Assembly: GCA_034509425.1 (NCBI GenBank)
Contig: JAVTVJ010001350.1
Location: forward strand, 186,001 to 250,000
DNA length: 64,000 nucleotides
From: Eopsaltria australis
Taxonomy: Eukaryota; Chordata; Aves; Passeriformes; Petroicidae
Reading direction: 5' to 3'
How positions within the stretch are numbered: position 1 is the first letter of the stretch; each line of letters opens with the position of its first letter. Of the stretch, positions 1 through 12,544 are shown piece by piece. The notes under the pieces were generated by a model. The model did not search any database. It worked only from the letters and a program-made list of their open reading frames with translations, and was not told where the DNA came from. The position numbers and the translations under genes were made by a program.

Positions 1-1079
1 TCTCAACCATGTTCAGAAAGGAAGGGACAAGTTGTTCATAAAATGGTAAAGGACTAAGCAGTGAATGCCTTATGCTATCATAGCTAAACTGTATGTTTAG
101 CTATGATATAGCTTCGTCTTGAACACTGTGTTTTGTTTGAACTAGCTCAGAAAAAGTCAAAGAATGGAGAAGTTCCAGGAAAAAAAAGCATTTGTGAAGA
201 TAGAGAACAGCTTTCCTATGATAAAAATGGAACAATTTATGACTCTTCGAACTGGAAAGGGGCAGAGCTCAACTATATTCCCTATAAAAAAAAAGAAAAA
301 AAACTTAGAAAAACCCCAACTTTACTCACTGTAGAATGCAGAGTGATTTGAAGGAGGTGGCTTTTTTTCATGGGCTCTTCCAACAGAATTCCTCAGGAAT
401 TCTTGACTGAAATAAGCAAAGGAGGTTACAGACAAGCACAAGAGATGAGTCTTCACAAAAGATAGTCAAATTGAATCACTCCTTGCTCCAGGACATTGTA
501 AATGATAAAGTTTTTTTTCTGTAAATTATAAAAGTTTAGATATTCAAAATAACTGAATACATTTGATGGGAAAAGTCCATCTAGGTTTACTGAACTCAAA
601 GAAACCACCATGTAAAATTAGAATAACTCACCACATTTTTCTAGGTCTTCCCTGCCCTTTTATCCAGACTAAAGAAGTCTCATTAAAAGTTGTCTGGTCA
701 TATTTTACAAGACTATTTAAACCAACTTTTCTGTTACTAATATCAATGCCCTTGGAGTTAGTAATCTGTCCATTTCTGTGAAAATATTTATGACTTGCAA
801 AATACTTAAAAATGCTAGGCAAATATTTGTAAGTGAATGGAAAGAATTAGAATTTCTCTGTGAAATGGTTGGTAAGATTAGTAAATCAATCTGCACACCT
901 AAGTTAAGCTTTGAGGGTGGAGGTTCTGATCAGTGTCACACACATGACTGTGCAAATACTTATGAAAACTGGTTTCAAAATGCACTGGATTGGCTTTCAA
1001 TCCAAACTATCCACATAGTCTAATTAATTGTCTTTTGAGTTTAATCAGATGCATGCCAAAAGCAGATGCAGCCTGAGAA
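1..1079. other. Unique AT-rich non-coding DNA
   Basis: No gene is recognisable. Short open frames of about 64-81 codons overlap on both strands and show no family motif, repeat or hydrophobic pattern worth naming. The stretch contains a perfect hairpin at 77-107, listed separately. It ends where the LTR cluster begins. Confidence 0.7.
74..112. repeat. Perfect 13-bp inverted repeat (hairpin)
   Basis: The left arm atcatagctaaac (77-89) and right arm gtttagctatgat (95-107) are exact reverse complements separated by the 5-nt loop tgtat. With a 2-nt bulge at 108-109 the stem extends by three more pairs (74-76 with 110-112). It could form a cruciform or an RNA hairpin. It is too short for a typical pre-miRNA, and no function is claimed. 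Confidence 0.85.
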
Positions 1080-1086
1080 TGGGAGG

Positions 1087-1760
1087 TATCATGGATTGAC
1101 CCTGGCTAGGTGCCAGGTGCCCACTTAGTTGCTCTATCACTCCCTTTCCCCCTGGGACAGGGGAAAGAATAATGTAGAGGTGTCTTAGGTTACAGTGGTA
1201 TGTATTCTATCACCATCTTCATGGGATGTTGGGGCCAGGTGGGGCAGTGCTCCTGGCTGGTCCCTGATGGCCCCAGGGCATGTCTTCTAATGGGCCAGCT
1301 GCTGGAGCCAGGTGGGGCACTTTGCTTTGATCGTCCCTAATGGCTCCAGTTAATGGGGCTTTGAGTCCCACTGATAAACTCCATCATCCCGTTGTGAGAT
1401 GCTCTGCCCAGAGTGAGGAACCAAGCATCCCTATCTGGATATAAACCGGAATTTGAAACACCACAAGTCAGCTTTTTCACTGGATTTCCAGAGGAAGATC
1501 AGACCCTTCTACACCACCATTGGACCTTCAGAGGAGAACTACACCTTTCACAGGATCACTGCTTCAGCAGAACCACATCTATCCCTCCCAGAGGACTGCA
1601 GCCACCATCTAACTGCACTACTACCAACACCCTGACCAACGGTGTCAGGTTGTATTCTGACTCTGCCAGTGTTTTTGTACTATTGCATTTATTTTAATTT
1701 TTCTATTAAATTGTAGTTCTGACTTTGAATCTCTCACTGATTTGCTTTCAAAGTACCACA
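1087..1760 (+). mobile_element. Solo LTR of an endogenous retrovirus, plus orientation
   Basis: The 5' part (attgaccctggctaggtgcc and following) and the 3' part, with the phrase ccaacaccctgaccaacgg and a T-rich tail containing attaaattgt, match my memory of a common bird LTR family. The element runs from tatcatgg, apparently a mutated TG start, to accaca. It is flanked by an exact 5-bp duplication, ggagg at 1082-1086 and 1761-1765, which fits the 5-bp duplications usual for ERVL-type elements. No gag, pol or env sequence is present, so it is a solitary LTR left by recombination. Open frames within it (for example 1413-1697) are incidental. The family name cannot be fixed without a repeat library. 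Confidence 0.8.
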
Positions 1761-1765
1761 GGAGG

Positions 1766-2242
1766 AAAAGACTAGCAGGGTGTAATAAGGCAGTTTATTA
1801 CAGCAGGAAAATAAAGAAAACAAGCAGAGATCTGTGTGCGCAAGAGCCAAAGAGAAAAACCAGTCAGTCGCTACTTCCCATCAGCAGTGATTTTCAGATA
1901 CTTTCTGGGAAGCAGGGCTTCAGCACGCGTAGTGGTTACTCTGGAAGGTAAACATGGAAGACTCATGGATGCCCCCCCTTCCTCCTCTCTTCCTTCCCTA
2001 ATATATACGAGCTGACATCATATGGTATGGAATATCCCTTTGGCTGACTGGGGTCAGCTGGCCTGCTCGTGTCCCCTCCCAGGATCTTGCCCCCCCACAT
2101 CCCCTTTGGTGGGGGAAGGAATGTCACAGGGACAGCACAGCTTGGCAGTAGCCAAAACACTGCTCTGTTATCAACGCCAGCTACCAAAGCAAAGTACAGC
2201 ACTGTAAGGCCTGTGAGCTTTACCCCAGTCAGATCTAATACA
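1766..2242 (-). mobile_element. Solo LTR of a second endogenous-retrovirus family, minus orientation
   Basis: Read on the minus strand, the segment starts tgtattagatctgactgggg at 2242. It has a TATA-like tatatat near 2000-2007 and a polyadenylation signal AATAAA (plus-strand tttatt, 1794-1799), which is the expected order in an LTR. It shares the block tatggaatatccctttgg with a diverged equivalent near 23490-23520 in the LTR at 23161-23766. The low-coordinate end is not clear: no TG terminus lies next to 1766. The best explanation is that the LTR at 1087-1760 inserted a few bases inside this element, so its true end would be about 1080 (see findings). No internal retroviral genes are present. 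Confidence 0.7.
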
Positions 2243-5200
2243 GGAGATGAAGAGAATATTCCCATGCAAATCCTGACTTCTTAGAAAAGCAAGAGCATCA
2301 CTGAGAAGCCTATGCAGAAAGCTTTCTGCTTTCCCTGCCTACTTCTATCTGACCCTGACCAGGATGTTCCTGCTTGAGGTTACTCCTGCAGTCTTGTTCA
2401 TGTCTTTACAATTTATTGGGATTTTTCATGCATATTCCAGGTGCTCTAATGGAGTGGAAAATGTATGTGTGGCTGAACTGTGATATGAAATCTCTTGTAT
2501 CCAAGGAAACAGAGAAAACACATGAGCAAGTCCTCTTGTAATAAGTTAAACCAAATTATCTGTACCATTTTACTTCCCCAAAGGCCTTACTATCTCACTC
2601 AGATAGGCCAGTGTAAAAATATTTTAAATGTCGAAGTGGAACCCACAGTGCAAAATACAGATCCTAGTCTCATGCACCTTGGTTCTCAACAGGGTTTTCA
2701 CCCGTGGGTGTAATTTTGGCCTATTAAAATCACAAAGATTAATCACTGATAACTATTTGTCTCCAAAACCCTGGATCTTCTCTCAAGATGAGATGCTGAT
2801 TGCAGGCAGCTTGAACTGGACATATTTTCCCATAACTTGCTAGTTTATGCCTACCTATAAAAAGAAGGATATAGTAATAAGGTGATTAAGTAAAAAACTG
2901 GGATGTACTGCAGGGAAAATACTAGAATACTATCCAGTAATCTCAAAAAAACCACAAAAGGAAATGTCCCCTCATATATTCACTATGTTTTATCTACTGC
3001 TGCCCAGAAATGAGAACTACTGGAGTGCTAGGGAAAATGGTTCTGTCTGGAGCTTTCCATTGCAGGAGGGCATCCACAGTATGAGTGAAAATGAGAAGAA
3101 ATCTTTAGGCAAGTGGTATGGATAACTGGCCCTTTTGATCTGCTTGTGTATCCAGTCAAAAGCCATGTAATGTTTTTTAATTCTATGGCTTGCTTTTAGA
3201 TGGATATATAGCTATAAAGCCAATGTCATTATCCAGAGCTGCTATTTCAATGAATAACCAGGTGCAAACAAACCCTCAGGCAAAATGGAAAGGGACCAAG
3301 GCCGGGCACAGAAACTGCATGTAATTTTCCATGCTTACTTTTAGAGTTAGGGAAAAAAGGAAACATGAACAGATATAAGATTTCCATGATAATCTGTGTA
3401 AGAGAGAGGTGCATTCCTTGGTTTAAAGTGTTGTGCTTAGGTATTTCCCCATGGCATACACACACTCCTGAGCCTGATGGGCTGCCTGAGGGAGAGTTCA
3501 CATTGGCCATGGATTTTCAGATCCAGGAGAGATACTACAGTCTACCAGGAGTCCAAATTGTCCAAATACATCATAACTTTTTGTTGTATCACCTACGAGG
3601 TGAAAAGTAGACAGGGTAGAGCTGTCCAGTCCTATGTCTAGATAGGTGTGCGTTTAGACAGCCAGTCTAAATGCACACACATACTTGTGGGTGCACCTGT
3701 AAGCATACACTCCTCAAGCAGTGAGCAGAAAACAAGGCTAAATGAGTCTGGCTATAAATGCAGTCTCTATACAGGCATAAAAATCACACTGTGTTTCAGT
3801 GGGAGGAAGGTAGGAACCCTCCAACAATGGTACTGGAGCAGTGTGCAGTCCATCAGACTGAGGAGTTGTGCAGACCCCTAAGAAAGCTGCAGGTTTACAG
3901 AGAAACTTTAGCTGTGATGAGGTAGCAGTCTGACTCTCTGTTTGCATATTAAAGCAATTATTTTCTAGATGTCAGTGGTGTGATGGAAACTTTAGCATCT
4001 ACAGAGGTGTGGAAATTCAAAAAGAGATAGACTAAAACTGCAATTTTAATGTCTTCAAAGTGAATCAAACTATTCTGGGAGGGGGAGGTGTTCTGTGCTA
4101 GGTTAAACTCATTTGCAGAAGAACAAATCAGGGCTCCACACTGCATAGCCAGGACTTCTTTGGTCAATATTCAGACCAGCAACCAGCTCCAGCATTGACA
4201 CCCTACAGCTACACCAAAATGTGCAATTAAACAAAACAAATTAATAGTTACCCCATGGAATTTGCTTGGCTTAATCGCTGTATCAAAGAGTCAAAAAAGA
4301 CCTGTTGTGAAAATGCCTTGTAGCCTGTGCTGGGGCTAATTTTCCTTCTGGGCAAGCTCTGCTCTTAAAACAATAATACCCAGGGAATGGTGTGACTGAG
4401 AAATTCCTGTTAATGTTTACTGTGTTGCAGAGAAGAGGTCCTTAATTTCTGAGAACAATATCAGGTTCAACCTGATGTAGCCAAAAAGAGTTCCTTTTAG
4501 AACAGACCATTTTGGCACTTGTCTCTAGATAAGTGGTTTCACTGAGGGATGGCTTTCTGCATCCCAGAACACTTTTAATAGGTATGGGAAGAGGCCTCAC
4601 CCCTACTGAATATGCTTTCCTTAATTTTCAGGGTGTTTCCAACTATTTCTTGACTTCATTCAGCTGTTTCTTTAATTTCTGTAGCCAGAAGAAAGGACAA
4701 ATGAATCAGGGGTGATCTCAGCTATGTCATCATTTATCTGTTTCAACAGTTTATCATATTTGACAGTATAGCTGTGAGACCCCAGTGTGAAGTGCAGCCT
4801 ATCAGCCCACCAAATATTTGCCCGTCAGCTCTTGAACATAGGAATCAAGAAGAAAACCAATCAGAAATGCCTCTGGGAGTGTTGGCAGGAACCTTTACAC
4901 CATGCAAAGACACAGATTCAATACTGCTCCAAGCCTGTGGCAGCAGGAGAGATGAAGCCAGGGAGTGAAGATTCCTTCTATATATCATCCTTTTCAACAC
5001 ATCTCTCCTCACCTGTTGCCCCAAGAGGTGTGAGCAGAGACAAGAAGCTTCATGTGAACGGGATTGCCTCACTTTTCACCCTGACATGAGTATCTTCATG
5101 GGAGCTCATAGGGGATGTATAGAAGTGTAATGTTGTGACTGATGCTGTTCCCAGATGTTTATAAATTACAGGATGCAGAAGAATAATAAAGTCAGCTAGG

Positions 5201-5627
5201 AAAATTCCCAGATTAAAATAAGGCTTGGGCTCTTTTTAGTTACTGCTTAATTTTTTTGACATTTTGAGCAGCATTTATGTTGTATTTTCTAGCTTTACCC
5301 ACATCTCTGACAGGTAGAAATATAAACTTATTTTCTCCTTAAAAAAATAAGGAAGAAAACTACTCTGTCATTGTTTAGTCCCCTGCTTCATCATGAATAA
5401 GATGAGATTCAGGGTCAAATTCTGAGAGGAGTAGGAAATGCCGTTCTCACCTGACATGCCTGCAGACCAGCCCTGCAGCAGAGCATGGTCACCTGTGCTC
5501 TCACACTCCTCCTACAGTTCCTCACCTTTCCAAGAAAAAAGTCAAGCACCGTGGGCTTATGAACTGAGATGGTGGACAATGCACATAATAGAAGAGAAAC
5601 ATTTATCATCTTGTGTTTTACAACCAC
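2243..5627. other. Unique non-coding DNA
   Basis: About 3.4 kb separates the LTR pair from the CR1 pair. Open frames up to about 100 codons occur in several overlapping frames with no recognisable family. No repeat, RNA gene or promoter-like GC-rich stretch was identified. Confidence 0.65.
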
Positions 5628-6955
5628 AGAATCTCAGAATCAACTAGGTAGGAAAAGACCTTGGAGGTCATCAACTCCAACCTCTGACCGAACACGCCCT
5701 CATCAACTAAACCATGGTACTGAGTGCCACATCCAGATTTTTTTAAACACTTTGGGGAACAGTGACTCCACCACCTCCATAGGCAGTCCATTCCAATGCC
5801 CAATCACTCTTTCTATACAGAATTTTTTTTCTAATGTCCAGCCTAAACCTCCCCTGATGCAGCTTAAGAGACTCTGTCCTCTCATCCTGTTAGTTGTTGC
5901 CTGGGAGATCGAGCCCCACCTGGCTACACCCTCCTTTCAGGGAGTTGTAGAGAGTGATAACATCTCCCCTGAGCCTCCTTTTCTTCAGTATTAACACCCC
6001 TGGCTCCCTCAGCTGCTCCTCACAGGACTTGTGTTCCAGACTCTTCACCAGCCTTGCCGCTCTTCTCTGGACATGCTCCGGTATCTCAACATCCTTCCTA
6101 AACTGAGGGCCCCAGAATTGGGCGCAGCACTCAAGGTGTGGCCTCACCAGTGCTGAGTACAGGGGAGGAATCACTTCCCTGGCCCTGCTGGCCACACCAT
6201 TCCACACATTCCAGGCCAGGATGCCATTGGCCCTTTTGGCCACCTGGGCACACTGCTGGCTCATGCTCAGTTGACCAATATCCTCAGGTCCCTTTCTGCC
6301 TGGGCACTGTCCAGCCACTCTGTCCCCAGCCTGTAGCACTGCAGGCCAAAATGCCACTTGGACTTGTTACACTTCATGTTGTTGGACTCAGCCCATCTGT
6401 CCAGCCTGTCCAGGTCCCTCTGCAGAGCCCTCCTACCCTCCGAGAGATCCACACATGCTGCCAGGTTGGTTGTCTGCAAATTTACTGATGGTGGACTCAA
6501 TCCCCTCACCCAGATAATCAGTGAAGATGTTAAACAGGACTGGGCCCAACACTGATCCCTGGGGAGCATCACTGGTGAGCAGCCACCTCCTGGACACAGC
6601 ACCATTCACCTCCACTGTCTGGGCCTGGCCATCCAGCCAGTCCTTAACCCAGCGAAGAGTGCTCCTGTCCAAGCCATGGGCTGCCAGCTTTTCCAGGAGT
6701 ATGCTGTGGGAGATGGTGTCAAAGGCTTTGCTGAAGTCCAGGCAAACACATCCACAGCCTTCCCTGCATCCACCAGGTGAGTCAGCTGGTAACAAAAGGA
6801 GATCAGTTTGGTCAGGCAGGATCTGCCCCTCCTAAGCCTATGATGGCTGGGTCTGCTCCCCCAGCTGTCCTGTAGGTGCTGTTTGATCACACTTAAGGTG
6901 AGCAGCTCCATAACCTTGCCAGGCACTGAGGTAAGCTTGACAGGTCAGGCTGTAG
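5628..6955 (-). mobile_element. CR1 LINE copy, 5'-truncated, with broken reverse-transcriptase region
   Basis: CR1 is a non-LTR retrotransposon whose ORF2 encodes an endonuclease and a reverse transcriptase. The 3' end is at the low coordinate (agaatctcagaatcaactag), typical of CR1. On the minus strand the translation shows RT motif A ([12 protein letters not shown], about 6690-6730), motif B ([15 protein letters not shown], about 6535-6580) and then FADN where the catalytic FADD is expected, followed by the CR1 C-terminal region ([18 protein letters not shown], about 6125-6180). The coding sequence moves between two frames at about 6760, 6470 and 6290, so at least three frameshifts break it. 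The endonuclease and the start of the RT are missing. It is a dead copy, cut off where the next CR1 begins. Confidence 0.93.
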
Positions 6956-7660
6956 ATCATCATGGGATATTCTGGGCTGGAAGGGACCCAGAGGGATCAT
7001 CAGAGGCCAACTCCTTACCCTACACAGGACATGTGAAGAGTCACACCATGTGTCTGAGAGTATTTTCTGAACACTTCTTGAACTCTGTCATGCTGTGACC
7101 ACTTCCCTGGGGAGCCTGTCCCAGTGCTCAACCACACTCTGGGTGAAGAACCTTTTTCTAATATCCGACCTAAACCTCCCCTGAAACAACTTCAGGCCAT
7201 TCCCTCAGGTTCTGTCACTGTCACCACAGAGAGAAGATCAGTGCCTGACCCTTCTCTTCCTCATGAGAAAGTTGTAAGTGCTGTGAGGTCTTCCCTCAGT
7301 CTCTTCTCCAGGCTGAACAGACCAAGTGACCTCAGCCACTCCTCACATGGCTTCCCCTCAAGGCCCTTCACCATCCTCATGTCCCTCCTTTGGACACTCT
7401 CTAATAGCTCAATGTCTTTTTTGTATTGTGGCACCCAAAATTGCCCCCAGCACTCGATGTGAGGCCGCCCCAGTGCAGAGCAGAGCAGGATAATCCCCAC
7501 CCTTGCCCAGCTGGTGATGCTGTGCCTGATGCCCCTCAAGACACAGATGGCCCTCCTGGCTGCCAGGGCACTGCTGACTCATGTCCAGCTTGTCATTGAC
7601 CAGGACTCCCAGGGCCCTTTCTGAAGAGGTTTTTTCTTTCCTCTGTCTCTCCACTCCTTA
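6956..7660 (-). mobile_element. CR1 LINE copy, 5'-truncated, abutting the previous one
   Basis: A second CR1 3' end begins at about 6956 (ggatattctgggctggaagg). It is followed by CR1 3' untranslated sequence and the C-terminal part of ORF2 on the minus strand. Overlapping frames give LGVLVNDKLDMSQQC (about 7560-7630) and LGRPHIECWGQFWVPQYKKD (about 7410-7475), which belong to one original frame now split by a frameshift. The 5' truncation is at about 7630-7660. It lies head to tail with the copy at 5628-6955, in the same orientation. Confidence 0.9.
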
Positions 7661-10286
7661 CTGACTACACCTTCTAGAGTCTTTAGCATCCAAATGAGCT
7701 TTCACAGCTGGAAAGATGTGTGGGCTGCAGACAAAAACACCCCACTGTCCAAAGATACTTTACTGCTTCTTGCATGAGTAATGCATTGATTTTAGTTTGA
7801 AGGTTTCTTCCTAAGAAAATTAATACCTATTACTATCAGCTCTCTTATAAAATGTGATATGCTCAGCATCACAAGAACCAAGTTTAATTAGTTAAGAGGG
7901 AAGTTGTTTTTCTTGATTTGAGAACAGCAGGAAGAGAACAGGAGGCAGAGAGCTGAAAATGCTTCTGTCTGGTGATGAATAGTGCACAGCATGAGGAAGA
8001 GGGAAGCTGAAGTGCTGGGATTATAATGTGTGAATTTTTTGAGCTATGCAGTTATTTGATGATCTTTTCCACCAGGGCTTTGCTGCTATTACAGGACATC
8101 CAAATAGGATGTGTAGTGAGGTAAACATGCTCTCAGGCTCAGAGGACTGCACCTTCCTTATAAATATCATCCTTATATGCTGCTTAATATATTTAAAGTG
8201 GTGTGATTAAGATCGCCTAAAATAAAGCTACCACACATTCCAATCTATGATGTTATCTGTCCTTAAGTTTGGGGACTATACTGAAACATATCAAGCAGAC
8301 CAGAAATCATATGTATAGGGAAGTCCTAAAGGGTTTCACTGAAATCCATGATTTTTTAGGCCTTTGAACCACTCTGTAGTATTTAGTAGGGACCTTCCAC
8401 TGCAGAACAGGGCATTGGAAGGGGCACTGATACAACAGATTACAGTAGTCCCAGGGAAAGAAATGCTGGCTTTACTGGCATTGCTGGCATTGTAAGCTGG
8501 CATTACTGAATCTGCCAAATAAGTTTGTGGACCAAAGATAAATGTATGTGTTCTCTTCCTGCTTGACAACAAGTTATGCTGAAAGTTTTACAGCAGTGAT
8601 GGCTGTGACCAGAAATGTCACAGAATGGGGGCTTACACAGATAGAGGGTTTTGGACAGATGAGAGCTATCTAAGCAAGAGGGGCTGCCAAAGCTGTGGTA
8701 ATATGAGGCATCATGGGTACAGGAATGGCTATTTTCAGCTGTTGATAAGACTTGTTCAGACAGCTTCAGCAACAGAGAATTTATAGAATGGGGAGCTCTT
8801 GGCACTGCTGAGGATCAGCCTGTACCTGCACTGAAGGAAGGAAAAGGATGCTCATTAGTACGATAGAAAGGAAAAAGAACAAGCTGTTGCTCCCACATGC
8901 CTGTGGTGTCCCAGGCAGGCATTCCAGCTGAGTAGCTCTGGGGCTGGCTCACTGGCAGCCGATGTAACAGGGCAGAGCTTCAGAGGGATTCACCTGGAGC
9001 TGATGCCAGAGACCCTCTGTGGGGTGGAAAATCTGCTATCTTCATCTTCATCTCCAGGTCGTCCAGGGCCAAGCCTAGGAGATAGTCCAGCCTGGCCTAA
9101 GCGCAATAAAGAAGGTAGTGCAGCTCCTTCATCATAGCATGATTTTGGGTAAGACACAGAAAAAACTTCACCTTTTCTTTTCCTCTGGACTTTAGGCTGC
9201 CCACGGGAAAGGAGAATGGGGCTGGGAGTCTCAGGCACACAGCACTCCTGAATATGTGACCTCTGAGGCACTAGAGAAAGAAACGCACAGTGGGAAGCAA
9301 CATGAAGGCAAATAATTCTTGATTTTGTTACAACAGGATGCTGCTTGTCAGCCATCTTTCCCCTGTTTGATGAAACAGCCTGCAACATCTTCATGTACGT
9401 AAACAATATGAAGTGCACAGTGTCTGCCTCCTTTTCACCTTGAGAGCCATTGCACTTAACTTATTTGTTAACATTTTATGAAGAGAGTAGAAGAAAAGCA
9501 CTACATAAACCCAAAATCCATTTATTTTAGTGTAGCAGATGTGGAAAGGTCAGCACTGGCAAGTCATGGGTAGTCTTTGATTTTTTTCAATATGCCAGGG
9601 GAAAACAAATCCTATTACTTTGCTCAGGGCTGTGGAAAAAATTAAGAAAGGATAATATTTAAATGTCTGATCCTGCAGCATGTCCTTCAAATATCCAGAA
9701 GCTGCAAAGAGGCAGCAACCCAGGGACACAGTCCTGATCACCCTTACTGAACTGGGTGCTTTTTGCCCAGGCAACATTATTGAAGCCAGCATGATCCCTT
9801 GCAAGAATAAACTTTACCCTTGTACAGGAAGAGACTGGCAGACAGAAGTTAAAGTTTAGATAATCTTTTGCTACCTCCCATTCAATAAAACAATATTTGT
9901 GCACTAAAAGGAGAGGGAGATGAGATGCAATATTGCATGTGCTCATGAAATACGCAAAACAGGTTCCTAGTTGTTACACAAAAATGCAGTAACTTTAATT
10001 ACAGTGAATGCTTTTGTAAGAACTTTAAAATCTAAAGGATTAAAAAACTTTCTGACAGTTCCTGCAGTCAGTTATGGCTGAGTCAGCCAATAGCAATGTG
10101 TTGTGCATTTGGGCAAGATACCTAACCTGCACTGAAAAACAAAAAGGAAGGGGGGAAAAAAGCCCCTATTGATTTTTCACTCTGCCATAGCATGTGATAG
10201 CTCCCCTGAACAAAACTAGTGGATGCAGTGGGAAAAGAATAGAAATTGATACCTGTGCTCAGCTTATCCAAAGTGCTGAGTGCATT

Positions 10287-10302
10287 TAATTATTAATAAT
10301 TA
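10287..10302. promoter_or_regulatory. 16-bp perfect palindrome with two TAATTA cores
   Basis: The sequence taattattaataatta equals its own reverse complement and holds two TAATTA cores at 10287-10292 and 10297-10302. TAATTA is the core bound by many homeodomain proteins. The dyad arrangement is seen directly. A role as a binding site is inference, since AT-rich palindromes also arise by chance. Confidence 0.35.
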
Positions 10303-12516
10303 CCATTACACACAAAGGAAACAATTGCCCCTGTTATCATATGGTTAGTAGAATTTTCATTTTTATACTGTGGAGGATATGATGTGAAAGTGGCTTTTTA
10401 GACAGAGCTTTGGTGAGGGGTTTGGGGAATCCTGAATCATTCCCAAAATAACATGAGGACTAGAAGAAGACTGTAGGGGAGGGGAATGGGCAGAGTGTTT
10501 TGAGACCCACAGCATCTCTACAGCAGTGTGCTCTGCTCCAGTCCACAGTTATCAACTGAAATTTTGTCACCCACCACTCCCCTTAGTGCACACAGAATGC
10601 CTCTTGTGGTGGCAGCCGTAATAAATTTACTGCCACTTTAAAAAGATAGGCATCAAAAAATCATTGTCAATAAAATTCAGTAAAAAAAGGCGAGGGAATT
10701 TGAAGCCTGAGAGTTTTTGTTAGGTCTTCTTTCTTTCCTACACCCCCACCCCCCACACCTCTCTCATCACTTTATAGCAATATATGCACATATTTTAAAA
10801 CATGAACATTTTCCTGTCTGTTATCAGACATTTCAACAACACTGCTAGCAACATCAATCTGACAGAGCTAAATTGGATGAGACAGTGAGAGAATTGGTCT
10901 ACTGGTACAAGCTGGTGCAGTTCTGTTTAAACCAATGGACCTGTTCAGTTCATATCTGCTGAGTCTTTTTCTTCTCTAGAAATCACCCTCATGTTTCATA
11001 CCTCCCACAGTAAGTGAAATCAGGCAGGAATTTCCGGGTTTGCTCTGGGAGACCCTGCAAACAGAGGCACAGTAAGAGAGAGCTCCCACTAGTAAAGATT
11101 AACCCTCAAGCCCTTTGCTTTTGGTGTCACTGTCTGCTTGTACAGTGCCCTTGTGCATGGGGCCCTGAAGGGGCTCCTGAGGGGTTTGTGTAGGTTAATG
11201 ACTTTGTACTTTCTTTCTGACAGCAGCAGAAAACCTTAAGCCAGGAGGGTTCAATACCCTAGGCACTGCACAAACATGGACTGGGAACTCTAGTTGCAAA
11301 ATAACTTTCTCTGTCATACCCACCTCTCAGCAAAAATTATCCAGTCTTCACTGACAAGCAGTCCTCTTTGCTGTCAAACTCTGCCTCACATGTTCGGCAC
11401 TCAAAATTTAACATCTTAAATAAAGTGGGTACTGTAGAAAGACAAATTTATTCTAGAGATGAGAAAAGTTATTTTTATGCATCTAATTAGTCACACCTGG
11501 GAGTAATAATAGCACTACTTGGGTTATGCTATGTTATTAATATTATCAAAATACTAGATATTGGTTGTGTTGTCATCATCTTTTTTTTTGATCACTAGAC
11601 TACAATTTCATCAAACAATAATTTGTCATGTAAACTCTTTATTTTTTTTTCCAATTTTACCTCTCATATGTGAAGGTGCAAGTGTACCCATGCTAGAGGA
11701 GCAGGAAGGAGCACAAATCCTGTCAGGAATGGAAATGCCAGATGAGAACCCCACACTGGCTGGAGAGCACTGAGCACAGGAGCTGGTATTTTCTCAAAGA
11801 AGCCAATTTGCAAGTACCATTGTTTGGTGCTGACCCCTGAAAAAGAGCAGCGCTTACACTCGCTGTTACCTTCTTTGTTCGTGAATCAACAAGTTTAGCT
11901 GCAGAGAGGGTGGAGGTGTTGGGCTGTTGCAGTGGGAGGAGGCTGCCAGCTGACACCCTTGGCTCTTTGGGGGCCCTCAATGGCTCATGCTGGACAGGAC
12001 AGAGAGGCTGGAGACTCCTTGGGTGGCCTGAGGCTGTCGGATGTGAGTGCCACCCTGCAAGAGTGCTCTGTGGGGGGCACAGTCATCTACCTGCTCCTGT
12101 TGTTTTCTGACAAGCTGGAAGCCCCCAATGCAGGATGTGTGCAATGGAGACAAATCCAGAGACAGACCCTGGCTTGGCAGTTGCTGCTCAGTCAGTGAGA
12201 TGTCTTGTGCCTGGAAAGAAGGGCACTGCCCCAGGCACTAACCGGGAGTGGAACCAGGAGCTGCATGCACAAAGACCCCAGTCCTCAAAACGCTAGATCA
12301 AATCAGTCGTCCAATGTCACATGGAAGATATACTCTGGTGTGTCTGGGGAGCTTCCACAGGATTTAGTAATAGTGGACTTTGCTTTTCTTGGTGTTTAGT
12401 TTAGCATTCAGCCCTCTGTATTGCAAAAAATATTCCTTTTCTTTCTCTGAAGTAATGTGTGTGAGTTTAAGTAGATATTTATGCCTTTGAACAAAGATTT
12501 TAATTGCATTTTTATA

Positions 12517-12544
12517 CATACATATATACAAATATATATATATT
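12517..12544. repeat. AT/ATAC-rich simple sequence
   Basis: A short impure run of alternating TA with CA interruptions (tacatacatatatacaaatatatatatatt region). It is a degenerate microsatellite. Confidence 0.6.

Noticed and set aside
6433..6926. CR1 reverse transcriptase as an active gene
   Set aside because: Frameshifts, a changed catalytic FADD motif and missing endonuclease show that it is a dead copy.
8990..9418. 142-codon open frame on the minus strand
   Set aside because: No recognised domain, no supporting splice or promoter context, and overlapping frames nearby. Length is compatible with chance.
12047..12241. Short overlapping frames near 11.9-12.4 kb as a small gene
   Set aside because: All three frames are open at once for short distances, with no recognised motif.
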